The translations under genes and the position numbers were made by a program. The notes beneath the pieces were generated by a model. That model was given only the letters and a program-made list of their open reading frames with translations, did not search any database and had not been told where the DNA came from. Positions 50,531 through 61,291 of a DNA stretch of 64,000 nucleotides are shown here, one piece after another. Where the stretch lies: the NCBI GenBank assembly GCA_024364735.1, contig JAGFNQ010008710.1:27353-91352 (forward strand). Reading direction: 5' to 3'. The stretch's first letter is position 1. Each line of letters starts with the position of its first letter. Origin of the DNA: Boesenbergia rotunda (Eukaryota; Streptophyta; Magnoliopsida; Zingiberales; Zingiberaceae).

Positions 50531-50915
50531 AAGGGGTGGGGTAGCAGCGTCGGATTTTATTTGAGTTTGGGGATCTTCGTCAACCAGTGAGATGAGCCTT
50601 GAGGTAACTTTGTTTGCGTCCCGCAAAGGAAGGAGCGACAACGACGGAAGACGACGGCGAGGGTAGGAGCATGAGCGACTGAAGATGGCGACGAAGGAGA
50701 AGGGCGCGAGAGAAAAGAAAATTTAGAATTTGGGAAAGTGAAGAGAGAATGAGGATTTTTATAATAGAGCGGGGAAAAGAAAGAGAACAAAAGAAATATT
50801 TTAATACTAAAAAGAACAAACGAGGGAGAGAGAATAAAATTTTTTTTAATATAAAAAACCGAGCTGGCAACACCACATGAGCACATCGCTTATGAAGCGT
50901 GGAGTGGGATATCAT

Positions 50916-50924
<9 letters not shown>

Positions 50925-50965
<41 letters not shown>

Positions 50966-50968
50966 GAA
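50925..50968. repeat. CT then TA microsatellite
   Basis: A run of CTCTCT passes directly into TATATA, the same compound type that occurs at 55813-55840. Confidence 0.9.
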
Positions 50969-51130
50969 TAATGTTATGTTCATGAACATTGCGTTAGACT
51001 CGAGGCGCCACCCAATGCATGGGAGGTGCCTCAAGCAATTTTTTTTAAATCAGTATTTCCTCAAATAAATCCTAAATATATATAATATACCCCGTGAGTA
51101 TCTAAAATTTTTTATTTTGAACACCATAAC

Positions 51131-53935
51131 TAGACCGACCACGGTTCGGAACCGACGGTTCGACGGTTCATGGGAGGCCGACCCTTAACGTTAACCGCCC
51201 AAGCCGGTTACGGCTCACGGTTCGGAACCGCCGGTTCACGGTTCGGTTCACGGTTCGCCACGGTTCAAGATTATTATATTAAAAAATTAAAAATTAAAAA
51301 TTAATTTAAAAAAAAATAAATTTTATTAAAAAAAGGGCTTGCACTTATATAAGTTGCCTAAGTATCCCCTAATGGTGTAAGGGAATCAAAGCCCACGGAA
51401 TTCTTTTATATTTTTACCCTTTTACATTCTTTACATTTTTACCCTTTCTCACTCACTTCCGTTTCCTCCCGTTCTCGTTGTATTTGTTCCTTCGGTATCA
51501 AATTCTTCGATTTCGTCTTCTGAAAGTTGCATTCCTTGGATTCGCTTTTCGGCTCTGGTCCAATCATCTAGTAATGCTTGACCTTCCAATGAGTCGGGAG
51601 ACATAGTTGATCATCGTTCATCTAATATGTTGTCGCCGACACTGAACGCCTGCTCCACAGTAACAGTTGACACTGGAGAAGCTAAAATTTCTTTTGCGAT
51701 CACGGAGAGAACGAGAAAGCTTTGAGCCTTCTGTGACCACCACTTCAAGATATTGAAGTTTTCGCTATCTGCTTCATTAAAATCAAAAGAAGTCATAAAA
51801 TAATTCTCAAGTTCCTGTGTGGAACATGAGGATCCTTGTGGACGTTTCGTCCGTTCTTTTAATAAAAGTTATGTTTTTGTAAGTTTTAAATTAGTAGTAG
51901 TAGGTTGTTGTGTTTCAGAAATATTAGTTTGTGTTCCATATTTAACATAATATTGATTATAAAGATCATATAAATAATTTCTAATATTATATATAATATT
52001 AGCTGGATCCGGAGAGGAAGAATCTTTAATAGGAATTAAAGCGTCATAATATAAAGTTAACATTTCTTGTAAAACTTCTAATTTAAATCTAGGATCTAAA
52101 GCAAATGCAATTAAATAAATTTCAGGAATAAAATAAAAATATTTTTCCCATTTAGTTTTCATAGCTAATATACATAAAGTTAAAGCTTTATTATTTACAT
52201 GTTCATTTAATATTAATACTATACTACAAAAATTCACTAAAATTAAATGAGCAGTGGGATAATAAACACCAGAAAGTTGTTCAGTTGCATCGTTAAAAAC
52301 TTTTAAAATTTCACAAATATTACTACAAATATTCTATTGTTGTGAAAATAAATATATATTAGTATTATTATTTTGTAAAAAATTAAATATAATAAATCTT
52401 TATAATGAAAAGAATCTTGTAATAATTAATATGTTGAATTCCAACGTGTTGGAACATCATGTGGAAATTTTTTAAGTTTCATTCCATTAGCTTTACAAAA
52501 TCTACCCTATTGTTTCATCATAGATGGATCAGACTATAAGTATGAAATTGCGATTCTAATTGGTTGAATATAATTTTGTAAAAGTTTTAATCCATCTTGA
52601 ATACATAAATTTAAAACATGGCATACACAACGAATATGAAAAAATAAACCACCAATAACAGGTGGACAAATAAATTTTAGTTCATCTATAGAAGCGGTAT
52701 TAGAACTAGCATTGTCTAATGATATTGAAAATATTTGATGAGTCAATCCATATTCTTCTAAAATTAAGTGCAATAATTGTGCAATGTTATGAGCAGTATG
52801 TGATTCATCAAAAACTCTATAAGCTAACAATCTTTTTTGGAGGATCCAAGAGTTATCAATCCAATGGCATGCTACACCCATATAAGAATGAGTTTACCAA
52901 TGATCACTCCAAATATCGGAACATAAAGAAACTTTATTATTTAATTTACTAAATTCATCAATTAAATTCTATTTTCCATGTTTTACTAATCTTTTAATTG
53001 TACGAGTAAGTGTAGTCCTAGGTACACGTTTAGCAGCAGGATTAAGAGATTCTTTACAAAAATCTTCAAATGTGCATTTAGAGCCAAAACTAAAAGAAAG
53101 ATATGTTCTACGGAAACAAATTTAGCTAATGATTCTCTTAATTTATTATCCGAATATAAAAATAAATCAGAATCAGTACTACTACCACTAGAAAATCTGG
53201 ATAATTGTGCTTCGCTTCTATATGTCGTTTCAACAACCCATAGCCGCCGCCGGCTTGGAATTTGTAGGAAGCATTGCAATGCTTGCATTTTACACTCATT
53301 TCTCCCGACGGAAGTGTGACTTTCTCAAAATGTTTAGTGAAAATAGATGATTTTAAAGGAGGATTTTTCCGAACCTTAGAAGTAATCGCATCAGTACTTT
53401 TTTGCGTTTCGGGGATCGGAGGGCGTTGGGGCTGAGCCTCGGTCTTATCATCGGTGGATTGAATTTGAAGGTTGGGATCCTTGAACACTATTCCTTTTCC
53501 CCTCCGAGATCGAGATGATGAAGCTCCGTGACCTCCTTCCATTATCGTCGAAAAATAAAGAACGCGGAGAGAAGTTGAGATTTGAGAATGAGAGATTGAG
53601 AGAAGAGATGTTGTGTTGTGTGTGAAAATGATGAAATGAGCTCCTTATTTATAGAGTTTGAATCATAATGGTCACTAAATCATAGCCATTGATAAAAAAA
53701 CGTTCAAATGATCTCAACCGTCGAAAAAAAATTAATAAAACCTTTCCAACGTCATTGAACCGGCGGTTCAGTGCCGTTGGAACCGACGGTTCGCGGGTTT
53801 TGGCTGTGCGAACCGTAACCGGCTCGGCATCCTGCCGGGTCGATTCCGGTTCGGCCCGACAAACCGGGTCAACGGACCACCCGGCCCGTTGACCAGAGCC
53901 GGTTCCGGGCTGGACCCGACCCGTGGTCGGGTCTA
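51131..53935 (-). mobile_element. hAT DNA transposon with perfect target duplication
   Basis: Terminal repeats TAGACCGACCACGG (left) and TAGACCCGACCACGG (right, reverse strand) are flanked by the identical eight-base sequence accataac (51123-51130 and 53936-53943). Subterminal regions are dense in CGGTTCGGAACCG words. The interior encodes a broken hAT transposase on the minus strand. Confidence 0.93.
51460..53542 (-). pseudogene. hAT transposase (BED finger, hAT dimerisation domain), degenerate
   Basis: Starts MEGGHGASSSRSRRGKGIVF. A BED zinc finger follows (CKHC ... HIEAKH within 53400-53270), then a frameshift near 53150. The RNase H-like core is at 52881-52534 (FSISLDNASSNT, CVCHVLNLCIQDGLK). 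A DUF4413-like part is at 52237-51869 (FALDPRFKLE), and the C-terminal dimerisation domain is at 51796-51480 (LKWWSQKAQ, VSTVTVEQAFSVGDNILDER, then WTRAEKRIQGMQ). Several frameshifts and stops, including TGA after DER, make it non-functional. Confidence 0.9.
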
Positions 53936-53943
53936 ACCATAAC

Positions 53944-54200
53944 TCAAGAGGGAATCCTGAACCGTAGGAAAAAATTAAAATTTTTTTATTGACTTAAATC
54001 CACAATAACTCAACCCCTAAATCCTAAAATTTTAAACTCTAAATATATATAATATACCCGTGAATATCTAAATTTTTTAATTTTGAATACTATAATCTAA
54101 TAGAGAAACATGAATCCTAGAGGAAAAATCTCATTGGCTTAAACTCCCTATAATTCAACCCTAAATCTTAAAATCTTAAATTCTAAATATATATAAAAAA
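53944..54200. repeat. Tandem copies of an AT-rich unit, hAT insertion target
   Basis: The words CTAAATATATATAATATACC, GTGARTATCTAAA and TTTTGAAYACYATAA occur left of the hAT (51067-51130) and right of it (54040-54105). A further partial copy lies at about 54106-54195. The hAT therefore landed within a small tandem array of roughly 150-base units. Confidence 0.6.
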
Positions 54201-54989
54201 AATAAAAAAAAATAATGATTCTGTGTTTGGATAATCCAAGGCGGTTTGGATTGTGTATCCATAAATATTCATAACTTTAACTAAATAATTCAAATTTTAG
54301 AAAATTTAATGGCAGATGATAATAAAATCTATATTTGGATAGGGTGTGGATGTTTGATATTCGATGAGCATTGGTGAGAATAAAAGTTGAATATCTGATG
54401 AGATAGGGATAGGGATAGGAATAGGAATTAAGATGATGTAACAAATGAAAATGAAAAAAATTTATAAATATAATAAATGAGGTTATGGATGACAACAAAT
54501 GATATGAAATTCAATCCGAATTTAACCTATTGTCTCGTAACATGCATTAATTATTCAAATATTAAAACCAAATACTCTATCACTATCACTAACCGATATA
54601 AACGTGCAGAAAATTACAGCCCCTTTATTTATTATCTTTTTTTTTCCTGGATTTCAATCAATCCGATATAGTCCCAATATTTCCATACTTGGACCATCGA
54701 AAAATATCGTCTAAGTACAAACACAAAAACATGAAGAATATTTAGATATATACAAAAAGAAAGAATAAAAATGGATACTAGAGGTGGCTGTAATATAAGG
54801 AATATAGATGCAATTAATGCAAATTAATAAAGGTGAGAAGTTTACAAATTAAGTTAGCCAGCAGTAACGTGAAGGAAGAGTATTACTCCCTAGCAGACTT
54901 CTAACTTATAATCAGATCTGTATTTGATGATATTTATTTATCTTTCATATAAATATATAAAAAAAAGTAAGAGTACTAATTCGAAGAGG
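54201..54989. other. AT-rich intergenic DNA
   Basis: No gene is recognised. A 38-base segment around GCAAATTAATAAAGGTGAGA (about 54818-54855) is repeated near 61168-61205. Confidence 0.4.

Positions 54990-55072
<83 letters not shown>
54990..55072. repeat. TA microsatellite
   Basis: About 80 bases of uninterrupted TA dinucleotide directly left of inverted-repeat element A. Confidence 0.95.
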
Positions 55073-55074
<2 letters not shown>

Positions 55075-55076
55075 TT

Positions 55077-55811
55077 TGATCTCCCGCGTGACAAAAGATG
55101 GTCGCCCCGTGCGCGACCGCTCTTCCTGATCGCTCCTGTGACTGATCAGACACTCTCAGAGGGCGGCGAGCCGATGACTAGCAATGACGGGCGGAGGGTG
55201 CGACGAGCTCGACGAGTTTACCAATCCCTCTTGGTTATCGTACGGTATTCGGGGCGGCGACCGGAGGCCGCCGTTGGTTTAGCAAGCCCCGACGGGTTCA
55301 CCAATCCCTCTTTGTTATAGTATGGTGTTCGGGGCGGCGGCTGGAGGCCGCCGTTGGTCAGCAAGCCCCGACGGGTTCACCAATCCCTCTTGGTTATAGT
55401 ATGTTGTTCGGGGCGGCGGCCCGAGGCCGCCGTTGGTCAGCAAGCCCCGACGGGTTCACCAATCCCTCTTGGTCATAATATGGTGTTCGGGGCGGCGGCC
55501 GGAGGCCGCCGTTGGTCAGCAAGTCTCGACGGTTTCACCAATCCCTCTTGGTTATAGTATGGCGTTCGGGGCACCGACCGGAGCCCGCCGTTAGTTAGCA
55601 AGCCCCGACGGGTTCACCAATCCCTCTTGGTTATAGTATGGTGTTCGGGGCGCCGGCCGGAGGCCGCCGTTGGTCAGCAAGCCCCTCGGGACCGATCAGG
55701 CAAGTGCCTGATCGGTCACGCGACTGATCAGGCAAGAGCCTGATCGGTCACGTGACCGATCAGGAAGTGTGGTCGTGCACGGGCGCGCGTCTTTTATCGC
55801 GCAGGAGATCA
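55077..55811. mobile_element. Inverted-repeat element A
   Basis: The left arm TGATCTCCCGCGTGACAAAA and the reverse complement of the right arm TGATCTCCTGCGCGATAAAA match over about 75 bases, continuing through CTTCCTGATCG and GACTGATCAG or GACCGATCAG. Between the arms lie the 79-base tandem array and several CCTGATCGGTCACG palindromes. It is bounded by TA repeat on the left and CT/TA repeat on the right. No transposase is encoded. Confidence 0.75.
55180..55690. repeat. 79-bp tandem repeat, six copies
   Basis: The landmark CCAATCCCTC occurs at 55221, 55301, 55380, 55459, 55538 and 55617, spacings of 80, 79, 79, 79 and 79. Each unit also holds GTTCGGGGC, GGAGGCCGCCGTTGGT and AAGCCCCGACGGGTTCA. 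The GGCGGCCGGAGGCCGCC part is a near-perfect palindrome. Confidence 0.95.
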
Positions 55812-55812
55812 C

Positions 55813-55843
55813 TGCTCTCTCTCTCTCTCTCTATATATATATA
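55813..55843. repeat. CT/TA microsatellite between elements A and B
   Basis: CTCTCTCT passes into TATATATA and separates the right end of A from the left end of B. Confidence 0.9.
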
Positions 55844-55847
55844 GAAC

Positions 55848-56143
55848 TGATCTACTGCGGACTGCGCGGTGTGGACCGCGTGCGGGCCACAGCGCCAGAC
55901 CGATCAGGCAACTGCCTGATCGGTCACGCAGGCGCTGCCGATGGTGGCCGATCGTCGATTGGAAACCATCGGCGGCCTTCGGCCGCCGCCCCCGAACAAA
56001 ACTATAACCCAGGGGGGTGAGCGATGAACCCGTCGGGTACGGTGAACTCGTCGGGTAGTGGTGAAACCGTCGGCATTGGGTAACGCCTGATCGGTCAACC
56101 TGATCGATCAGGCAGTGCCACGTACGCGGTCCGCAGCAGATCA
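55848..56143. mobile_element. Inverted-repeat element B
   Basis: The left end TGATCTACTGCGGACTGCGC and reversed right end TGATCTGCTGCGGACCGCGT are inverted repeats. TA or CT/TA microsatellite flanks both sides. The interior has CCTGATCGGTCACG palindromes and one inverted copy of the 79-base core of element A (about 55967-56045). The first six bases equal those of element A. Confidence 0.75.
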
Positions 56144-56160
56144 TATATATATATATATAT

Positions 56161-57331
56161 TATACGCTACTTCACGTGCGCTCCTCTTCCGCGATTGCCA
56201 CGTTGGCCATTCGAATCAGCGTTTTCTCATCCTCTCTTTCTCGTCTTCTCTTCTTCTTCCATGAGAAGGACGCAGCGTTTTCTCATCCTCTCTCTCGTCT
56301 TCTCTTCTTCTTCCATGAGAAGGACGCGGCAGGCGATGGGCGTTGGCCGGGTACAGCGGGCGAGAGGCGTCGGCCGGGCGTAGCGAGCGATGGCGCTCGT
56401 CTTCTTCCTCGGCGCGACAGCGGGCGGCGGGCAGCGCTCGTCTTCCTTGGCGCGACAGCGGGCAGCGCTCGTCTTCCTTGGCGCGACAGCGGGCGGCGCG
56501 ACAGCGCTCGTCTTCTTCCTTGGCGCGACAGCGTGCAACGGTGGTCGGAGGCGGCGACGGCAGCCGGAGGCGGGTCCGACAGCGGGCAGCGGGCAGCGCT
56601 CGTCTTTCTTGTCGCGACAGCGGGCAGCGCTCGTCTTCCTTGGCGCGACAGCGGGCGGCGCGACAGCGCTCGTCTTCTTCCTTGGCGCGACAGCGTGCGA
56701 CGGTGGCCGGAGGCGGCGACGGCAGCCGGAGGCGGGTCCGCCTCCGGCTGCCGTCGCACGCTGTCGCGCCAAGGAAGAAGACGAGAGCTGTCGCGCCGCC
56801 CGCTGTCGCGCCAAGGAAGACCCGCCTCCGGCTGCCGTCGCCGCCTCCGGCCACCGTCGCACGCTGTTGCGCCAAGGAAGAAGACGAGCGCTGTCGCGCC
56901 GCCCGCTGTCGCGCCAAGGAAGACGAGCGCTGCCCGCTGTCGCGCCAAGGAAGAAGGTGCCTCGCCTTCGACTGCCTCGCCGCCTCCGTCCGCAATGAAA
57001 GGTGGAAAACGTTGATTCGGATGGCCAACGTTGGCCGGGTACAGCGGACGACAGGCGTCGGCCGGGCGTAGCGAGCGCAGGGCAGCGGGGCTGCGATGTA
57101 GTTTTCTTCGAGTGCGGGCAGCTGAAGGCGAGCGCAACACGGCGGCGACAACATCGAGAGGAAAGGAAAATTAAACAGAAAAGAAATTATTAAATAAAGG
57201 GAGAAAACGTGATTCGGATGAGAGGAAAGGCAAATTAAACAGAGAAGAAATTATTAAATAAAGAGAGAAAACGTGATTCGGATGGCCAACGTGGCAATCG
57301 CTGAAGAGGAGCGCACGGAGAGTAGCGTATA
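56161..57331. mobile_element. Inverted-repeat element C with large internal palindrome
   Basis: The left arm TATACGCTACTTCACGTGCG and reversed right arm TATACGCTACTCTCCGTGCG match for about 66 bases, both ending AATCA(G)CGTTTTCTC. TA microsatellite lies on both sides (56144-56160 and 57343-57372). Inside, CTTGGCGCGACAGCG words run one way (56400-56740) and their reverse complement runs back (56741-56950), centred on GGAGGCGGGTCCGCCTCC. A GGCGTCGGCCGGGCGTAGCG segment is repeated at about 56365 and 57055, and a unit of about 66 bases is duplicated at 57160-57285. No transposase is encoded. Confidence 0.8.
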
Positions 57332-57338
57332 ATATCAT

Positions 57339-57342
<4 letters not shown>

Positions 57343-57371
<29 letters not shown>

Positions 57372-57372
57372 A
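57343..57372. repeat. TA microsatellite right of element C
   Basis: About 30 bases of TA following TCATCATTT. Confidence 0.9.
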
Positions 57373-57591
57373 TCTGTTTAACATTTGTAATACTAGTTAC
57401 AATTATTAGTGAGTTGAGCTTTTGCCTCTTCCTCGTAATCTTTTCTAGTTGAATTATTCCTAGACTTATTGTTAAGTTCGCAGCCCTGTTTAAATAAGCT
57501 TCGTGCTAATTTGTAGTCATCAAAACTGCATTAATTTGTAGTCAATCATATGCATATAAGAAACATTACAGGTTAAATAACTAACACCTCC

Positions 57592-58443
57592 CCTTGTGTT
57601 TGGGAGAAAGTGATGGATGGGGAGGAAATGGTAACGAAGAGGAAGGGAAATAATTAACCTCGTTTAAGAAAGAGTGAGTTAAGAAGGTGAAGGGGAAGGA
57701 AGGGTAAGTATTAACCTCGGTGAAAGAAAAAGAGGTTAAATTTTTTACACCCCAAATCGGAGTGTAAGGAAGGGAAAGGAAAATTCAATAAAAATATATT
57801 CTAATTTTATCCTTATCTCCTATCTTAACCGTCTTGTCTTCAGCAGGTGAAGTATCGCAAGGGCGATGTCGACGTCGATGGTGACGCCGACGCTGACGCC
57901 GATGGTGACGTCGACGTCGACGCCAACAACGCCACGCCGACGCCGACTATATTGGAGGAGGCTACGTCGATGCCGATGGCTTGCGGAGGGAATGTGCAAA
58001 ACTGGCAACAACGGTGATAACAACAGTAATAATGGAGCAATGAAATCATGGATAGTGTCGATCGTCGAACATCGGCGATAGTGAAGCAACAACGGTGAGT
58101 ATGCAGTGAAAAAATAGAGATTATTCGATGAAGAAAATAAGTATACACATAATAAAAATTATAATTTTTAATTTTTAATAAATAATTAACTCAAACTATT
58201 CCTAACTTCAAATAAATAATTTAATTAAATTTTCTTAAATCCTAATAGGATAATTATATAATTTTATATATTTACCCTTCATTCTCTTCCCTTCCCTCAG
58301 GATACACATGCTTGGTTAATTAACCTTCTTTATCTCCCAAATAAAGTGAATCTAAATACTTTACTTCCCCTCCCTTCTCTTTCCTTCCCCTCCCTTCTCC
58401 TTTCATTAATGAACCTTCACTTACTCCATCCAAACACAGGGTT
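57592..58443. mobile_element. MITE-like element with CCTTGTGTTTGGG / CCTGTGTTTGGAT ends
   Basis: The left end CCTTGTGTTTGGGAGAAAGTG and reversed right end CCCTGTGTTTGGATGGAGTA are related inverted repeats. The arms are purine-rich (left) and pyrimidine-rich (right): GGGGAGGAAATGG against CCCTCCCTTCTCC words. A GACGTCGACG low-complexity run lies at 57862-57960. Exact boundaries and target duplication are unresolved. Confidence 0.5.
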
Positions 58444-59037
58444 AGGGACGAAATCATGGGCTTTAAATTAAAAATTCACAGCATTCTTTTCACCGTGCTC
58501 GTCACCTGTCAGCTGATACTTAAGTACTAGCCATGCATCTTGGATTATCAAAGCAAAAGGTGATTCGTTAACTCTAAATGATTCAGTATCATTGGTCTTA
58601 CGATAAAATATAGATAGGTAAATTACAAAGGACATTTTACTTTAGCAAGACAATATATTCTTCTACATAGGAAAGATCAGATACCAAAGACATTTTATAC
58701 TCATTTGAAATCAGGGCGGGCCCTGACTTTTGGGGGCCCTAGGCCAAAAAAAAAATTATAAAATAGATTCTAAAAGATTTTTTTATTAATATATAATTTG
58801 AATAGAGTTTAATAGAAAATTTTAAAAAATAATATATTTTATTTAAAATATGATAAACTCCATATAAAATATATTTTTTCAAAAAGTCCAACTCATATAA
58901 ATTATCTAATCTTATCCAAAAAGTATAACATCATACAAAATATATTTCTCAAGTTTCTTCAAAAAGTGTAACACCATGCAAAATATATTTTCCAAGCTTT
59001 TTCAAAAAGTGCAATACCTACAAATACAAAAAAGAGC

Positions 59038-59262
59038 AATGATACGCAACAAGAATTTCTAACATGAAACCCAACATGAATGACGTGGCACTTTTTATAT
59101 ACGCATCCGATTGCCACTTGGACACCAACGGCGGCCTTCGGCCGCCGCTCCGAACCAAACTATAACCTAGGGGGCATAGTGAACCCGTCGGGGATCGCTA
59201 TAATTAGAATGTCACGTCATTCATGTTGGGTTTCATGCTAGAAATTCTTGTTGCATATCATT
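59038..59262. mobile_element. Inverted-repeat element D nested in the hAT element
   Basis: Arms of about 50 bases match: AATGATACGCAACAAGAATT on the left and AATGATATGCAACAAGAATT reversed on the right, continuing through CATGAAACCCAACATGAATG. The spacer is one copy of the core found in elements A and B (about 59127-59195): CCAACGGCGGCC, GGCCGCCGC, GAACCAAACTATAACC, GTGAACCCGTCGGGG. Confidence 0.85.
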
Positions 59263-59309
59263 TTTCTACAAAAAAATCAAATAATCATTGAAAAAATCTA
59301 GATCTTCTA

Positions 59310-59639
59310 GCATTTTGAGAAGCAAAATCATCAATCTTCAAAATCAAGTTTTTCTAACATCTCATTTTCAATGCATAAAATTGCTAAGTCATTTAATCTT
59401 TCTTAAGACATAGTTGAATGCAAGTGCGATTTTATCAATTTTAGTTTAGAAAAACTTCTTTCTGCCGATGCTACAGAAACTGGTATAGTTAACAAAACTC
59501 TATAAGCAATGGAGATATTAGGAAAACAATCTAAGACTTTTACGAACTCAAGAGCACCTTTTTGTGTTTTAATAATCTGTTCTATTCTTTTTCTTTTGTT
59601 TTTTTTCTGACTCCCAGATTGATATTTCCTTGGAAACAT
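59310..59639 (-). pseudogene. hAT transposase C-terminal remnant
   Basis: The minus strand reads ISIAYRVLLTIPVSVASAER then SFSKLKLIKSHLHSTMS, and degenerates further left. This is the C-terminal dimerisation domain of hAT transposases of the zinc-finger MYM1-like group. The N-terminal part is missing. Confidence 0.8.
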
Positions 59640-60217
59640 ATTTCTATTACAAATTTCAAATGTAAAAAAAACACAAAACTAATAACAAAGCAATGAAATA
59701 AACACAAGAGTGAAAATAATAATGAAAGAGCAATAAAACCTGATTTATGTTTGAAGCAATTGATAGATATTGCCTTTGTGATAATTCCCAGTTGAACCAC
59801 AGATCGCCTTTGCAATAATTCTCAGCCGAATCGCAGATCGAAAGCAAGGATCAAAGCGAGATGGAACTCACGATAGATTTTAATCTTTGAGCACAAAACC
59901 AAACCTACAGCAGTCAAGCAGACAGAGTTTCTCCTCTCAAGGAATTCACTATGGCTGAAAATGGGCAGGGCCCCAATTTCACTATAGTGAAAATTGCATT
60001 GAATGCCTTGGAAATCCAAAGCAGGTTGAAGATGATCAGCCTTGGAAAGGAAATCTTATACTGTACCGTTCAATTCCATTGAATGCTTGAAACGAAAATT
60101 ACATGTATTGAAAAAGAAAACTAACCGCTCACGTTTTTTCTTTCTTTAAATTTAATAATAAATATATATAATTGTTAATTTTTATTTAAATGATCAACAA
60201 TATATATTTTATTAATT

Positions 60218-60333
<116 letters not shown>

Positions 60334-60407
60334 TGGGGCTCCTAAAAATCGGGGGCCCTGGGCGATTACCCCAGGTGATATGCTTCAGATCCGGCCCTGT
60401 TTGAAAT

Positions 60408-60940
60408 TAATCCTAAAACCTATTAAAATAACCATCCGTACATATGCCAACTATATCTTGGCTTATAACTCTTTGTTGATTATACATCTAAACAAAATAT
60501 GCTCGTATGTCTCATTGGTCATTTGAGGTAACGAGCACGTCTTATGTTCATGGGATAATCTATCTTTGATTTGTAAGCGTCAATGAACTAATATCTAGAA
60601 AACAAAGTGATGGAAGATTATATTGTAGAGACCCAAACTTAGTTATCTCAAATAATTTTACGCCAACAAAATGTCATGCTCATCCTCCACGGATACCATG
60701 AGTTACTATATTTTGATAATTTTCATATTTGTACCAATTCAATCAGAACTTAAAATATCGTCTATATTACATGACTTGCGCTACTTAAATTATTTTTTTT
60801 TCAAATGAGACATACAACCACGAAAAATTGAAATTTTAAGTTGTCTGCCATGATCATTAAACAAAAGGAGCGGTCCCTCCCTTAATACAAAATGATGAAC
60901 CAGGCAGCAGACAAATTGAATCTGGGATGATCGGCCCGGT
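60408..60940. other. Intergenic DNA without recognised genes
   Basis: AT-rich and without notable ORFs or repeats. Confidence 0.4.
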
Positions 60941-60949
60941 CCCACAGAA

Positions 60950-61130
60950 GTTTTCCACCGGTCACCAGGGTAAATCGGGAAGTGCTCGCGGTGGGCAGTC
61001 TAGAAGCCCAGCTTCCCAGGGTTCGCGCCCCATTTGGAGGAAAAATTTCTGCAAAATGCGCCATAGCTGGGGATCGAATCGCAGATGTCTGAGTTAACGA
61101 CTAATTGTCCTACCGTTGCATCATAAACCC
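60950..61130 (-). mobile_element. SINE-like repeat with tRNA-like head
   Basis: The minus strand begins near GATGCAACGGTAGGACAA and later has TGCGATTCGATCCCCAG, resembling the A-box and B-box (GGTTCGANNCC) of a tRNA-derived polymerase III promoter, but with imperfect boxes. A related decayed copy is at 40690-40870. No tRNA cloverleaf is complete, so it is not called a tRNA gene. Confidence 0.5.
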
Positions 61131-61291
61131 GGGGGCCCTCCCTTATTACAAACAATATATATTTAGATGCAAATTAATAAAGGTGAGAAATTTACAAATC
61201 AAGTTTGATCCGATGATTGAATCAAGACCATTTACGATGAATTTGGATTCATGATGTAATGTTTTTTTAATAATCTTTTAATTAACACTGT
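61131..61291. other. Short spacer left of the gypsy element
   Basis: Contains a second copy (about 61168-61205) of a 38-base segment also found near 54818-54855. Confidence 0.5.

Noticed and set aside
54938..55153. Minus-strand ORF with a long Tyr-Ile run
   Set aside because: Translation of the TA microsatellite.
55180..55690. Regular repeats considered as a CRISPR-like array
   Set aside because: Head-to-tail 79-base units without unique spacers, in plant nuclear DNA inside a transposable element.
56176..57154. Several overlapping ORFs of 200-312 codons on both strands
   Set aside because: They are Arg/Ala/Ser low complexity from a GC-rich inverted repeat, lie on both strands of the same DNA, and match no protein family I know.
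60950..61130. Possible tRNA gene on the minus strand
   Set aside because: Boxes are imperfect, no full cloverleaf can be drawn, and a decayed second copy exists; a SINE-like repeat fits better.
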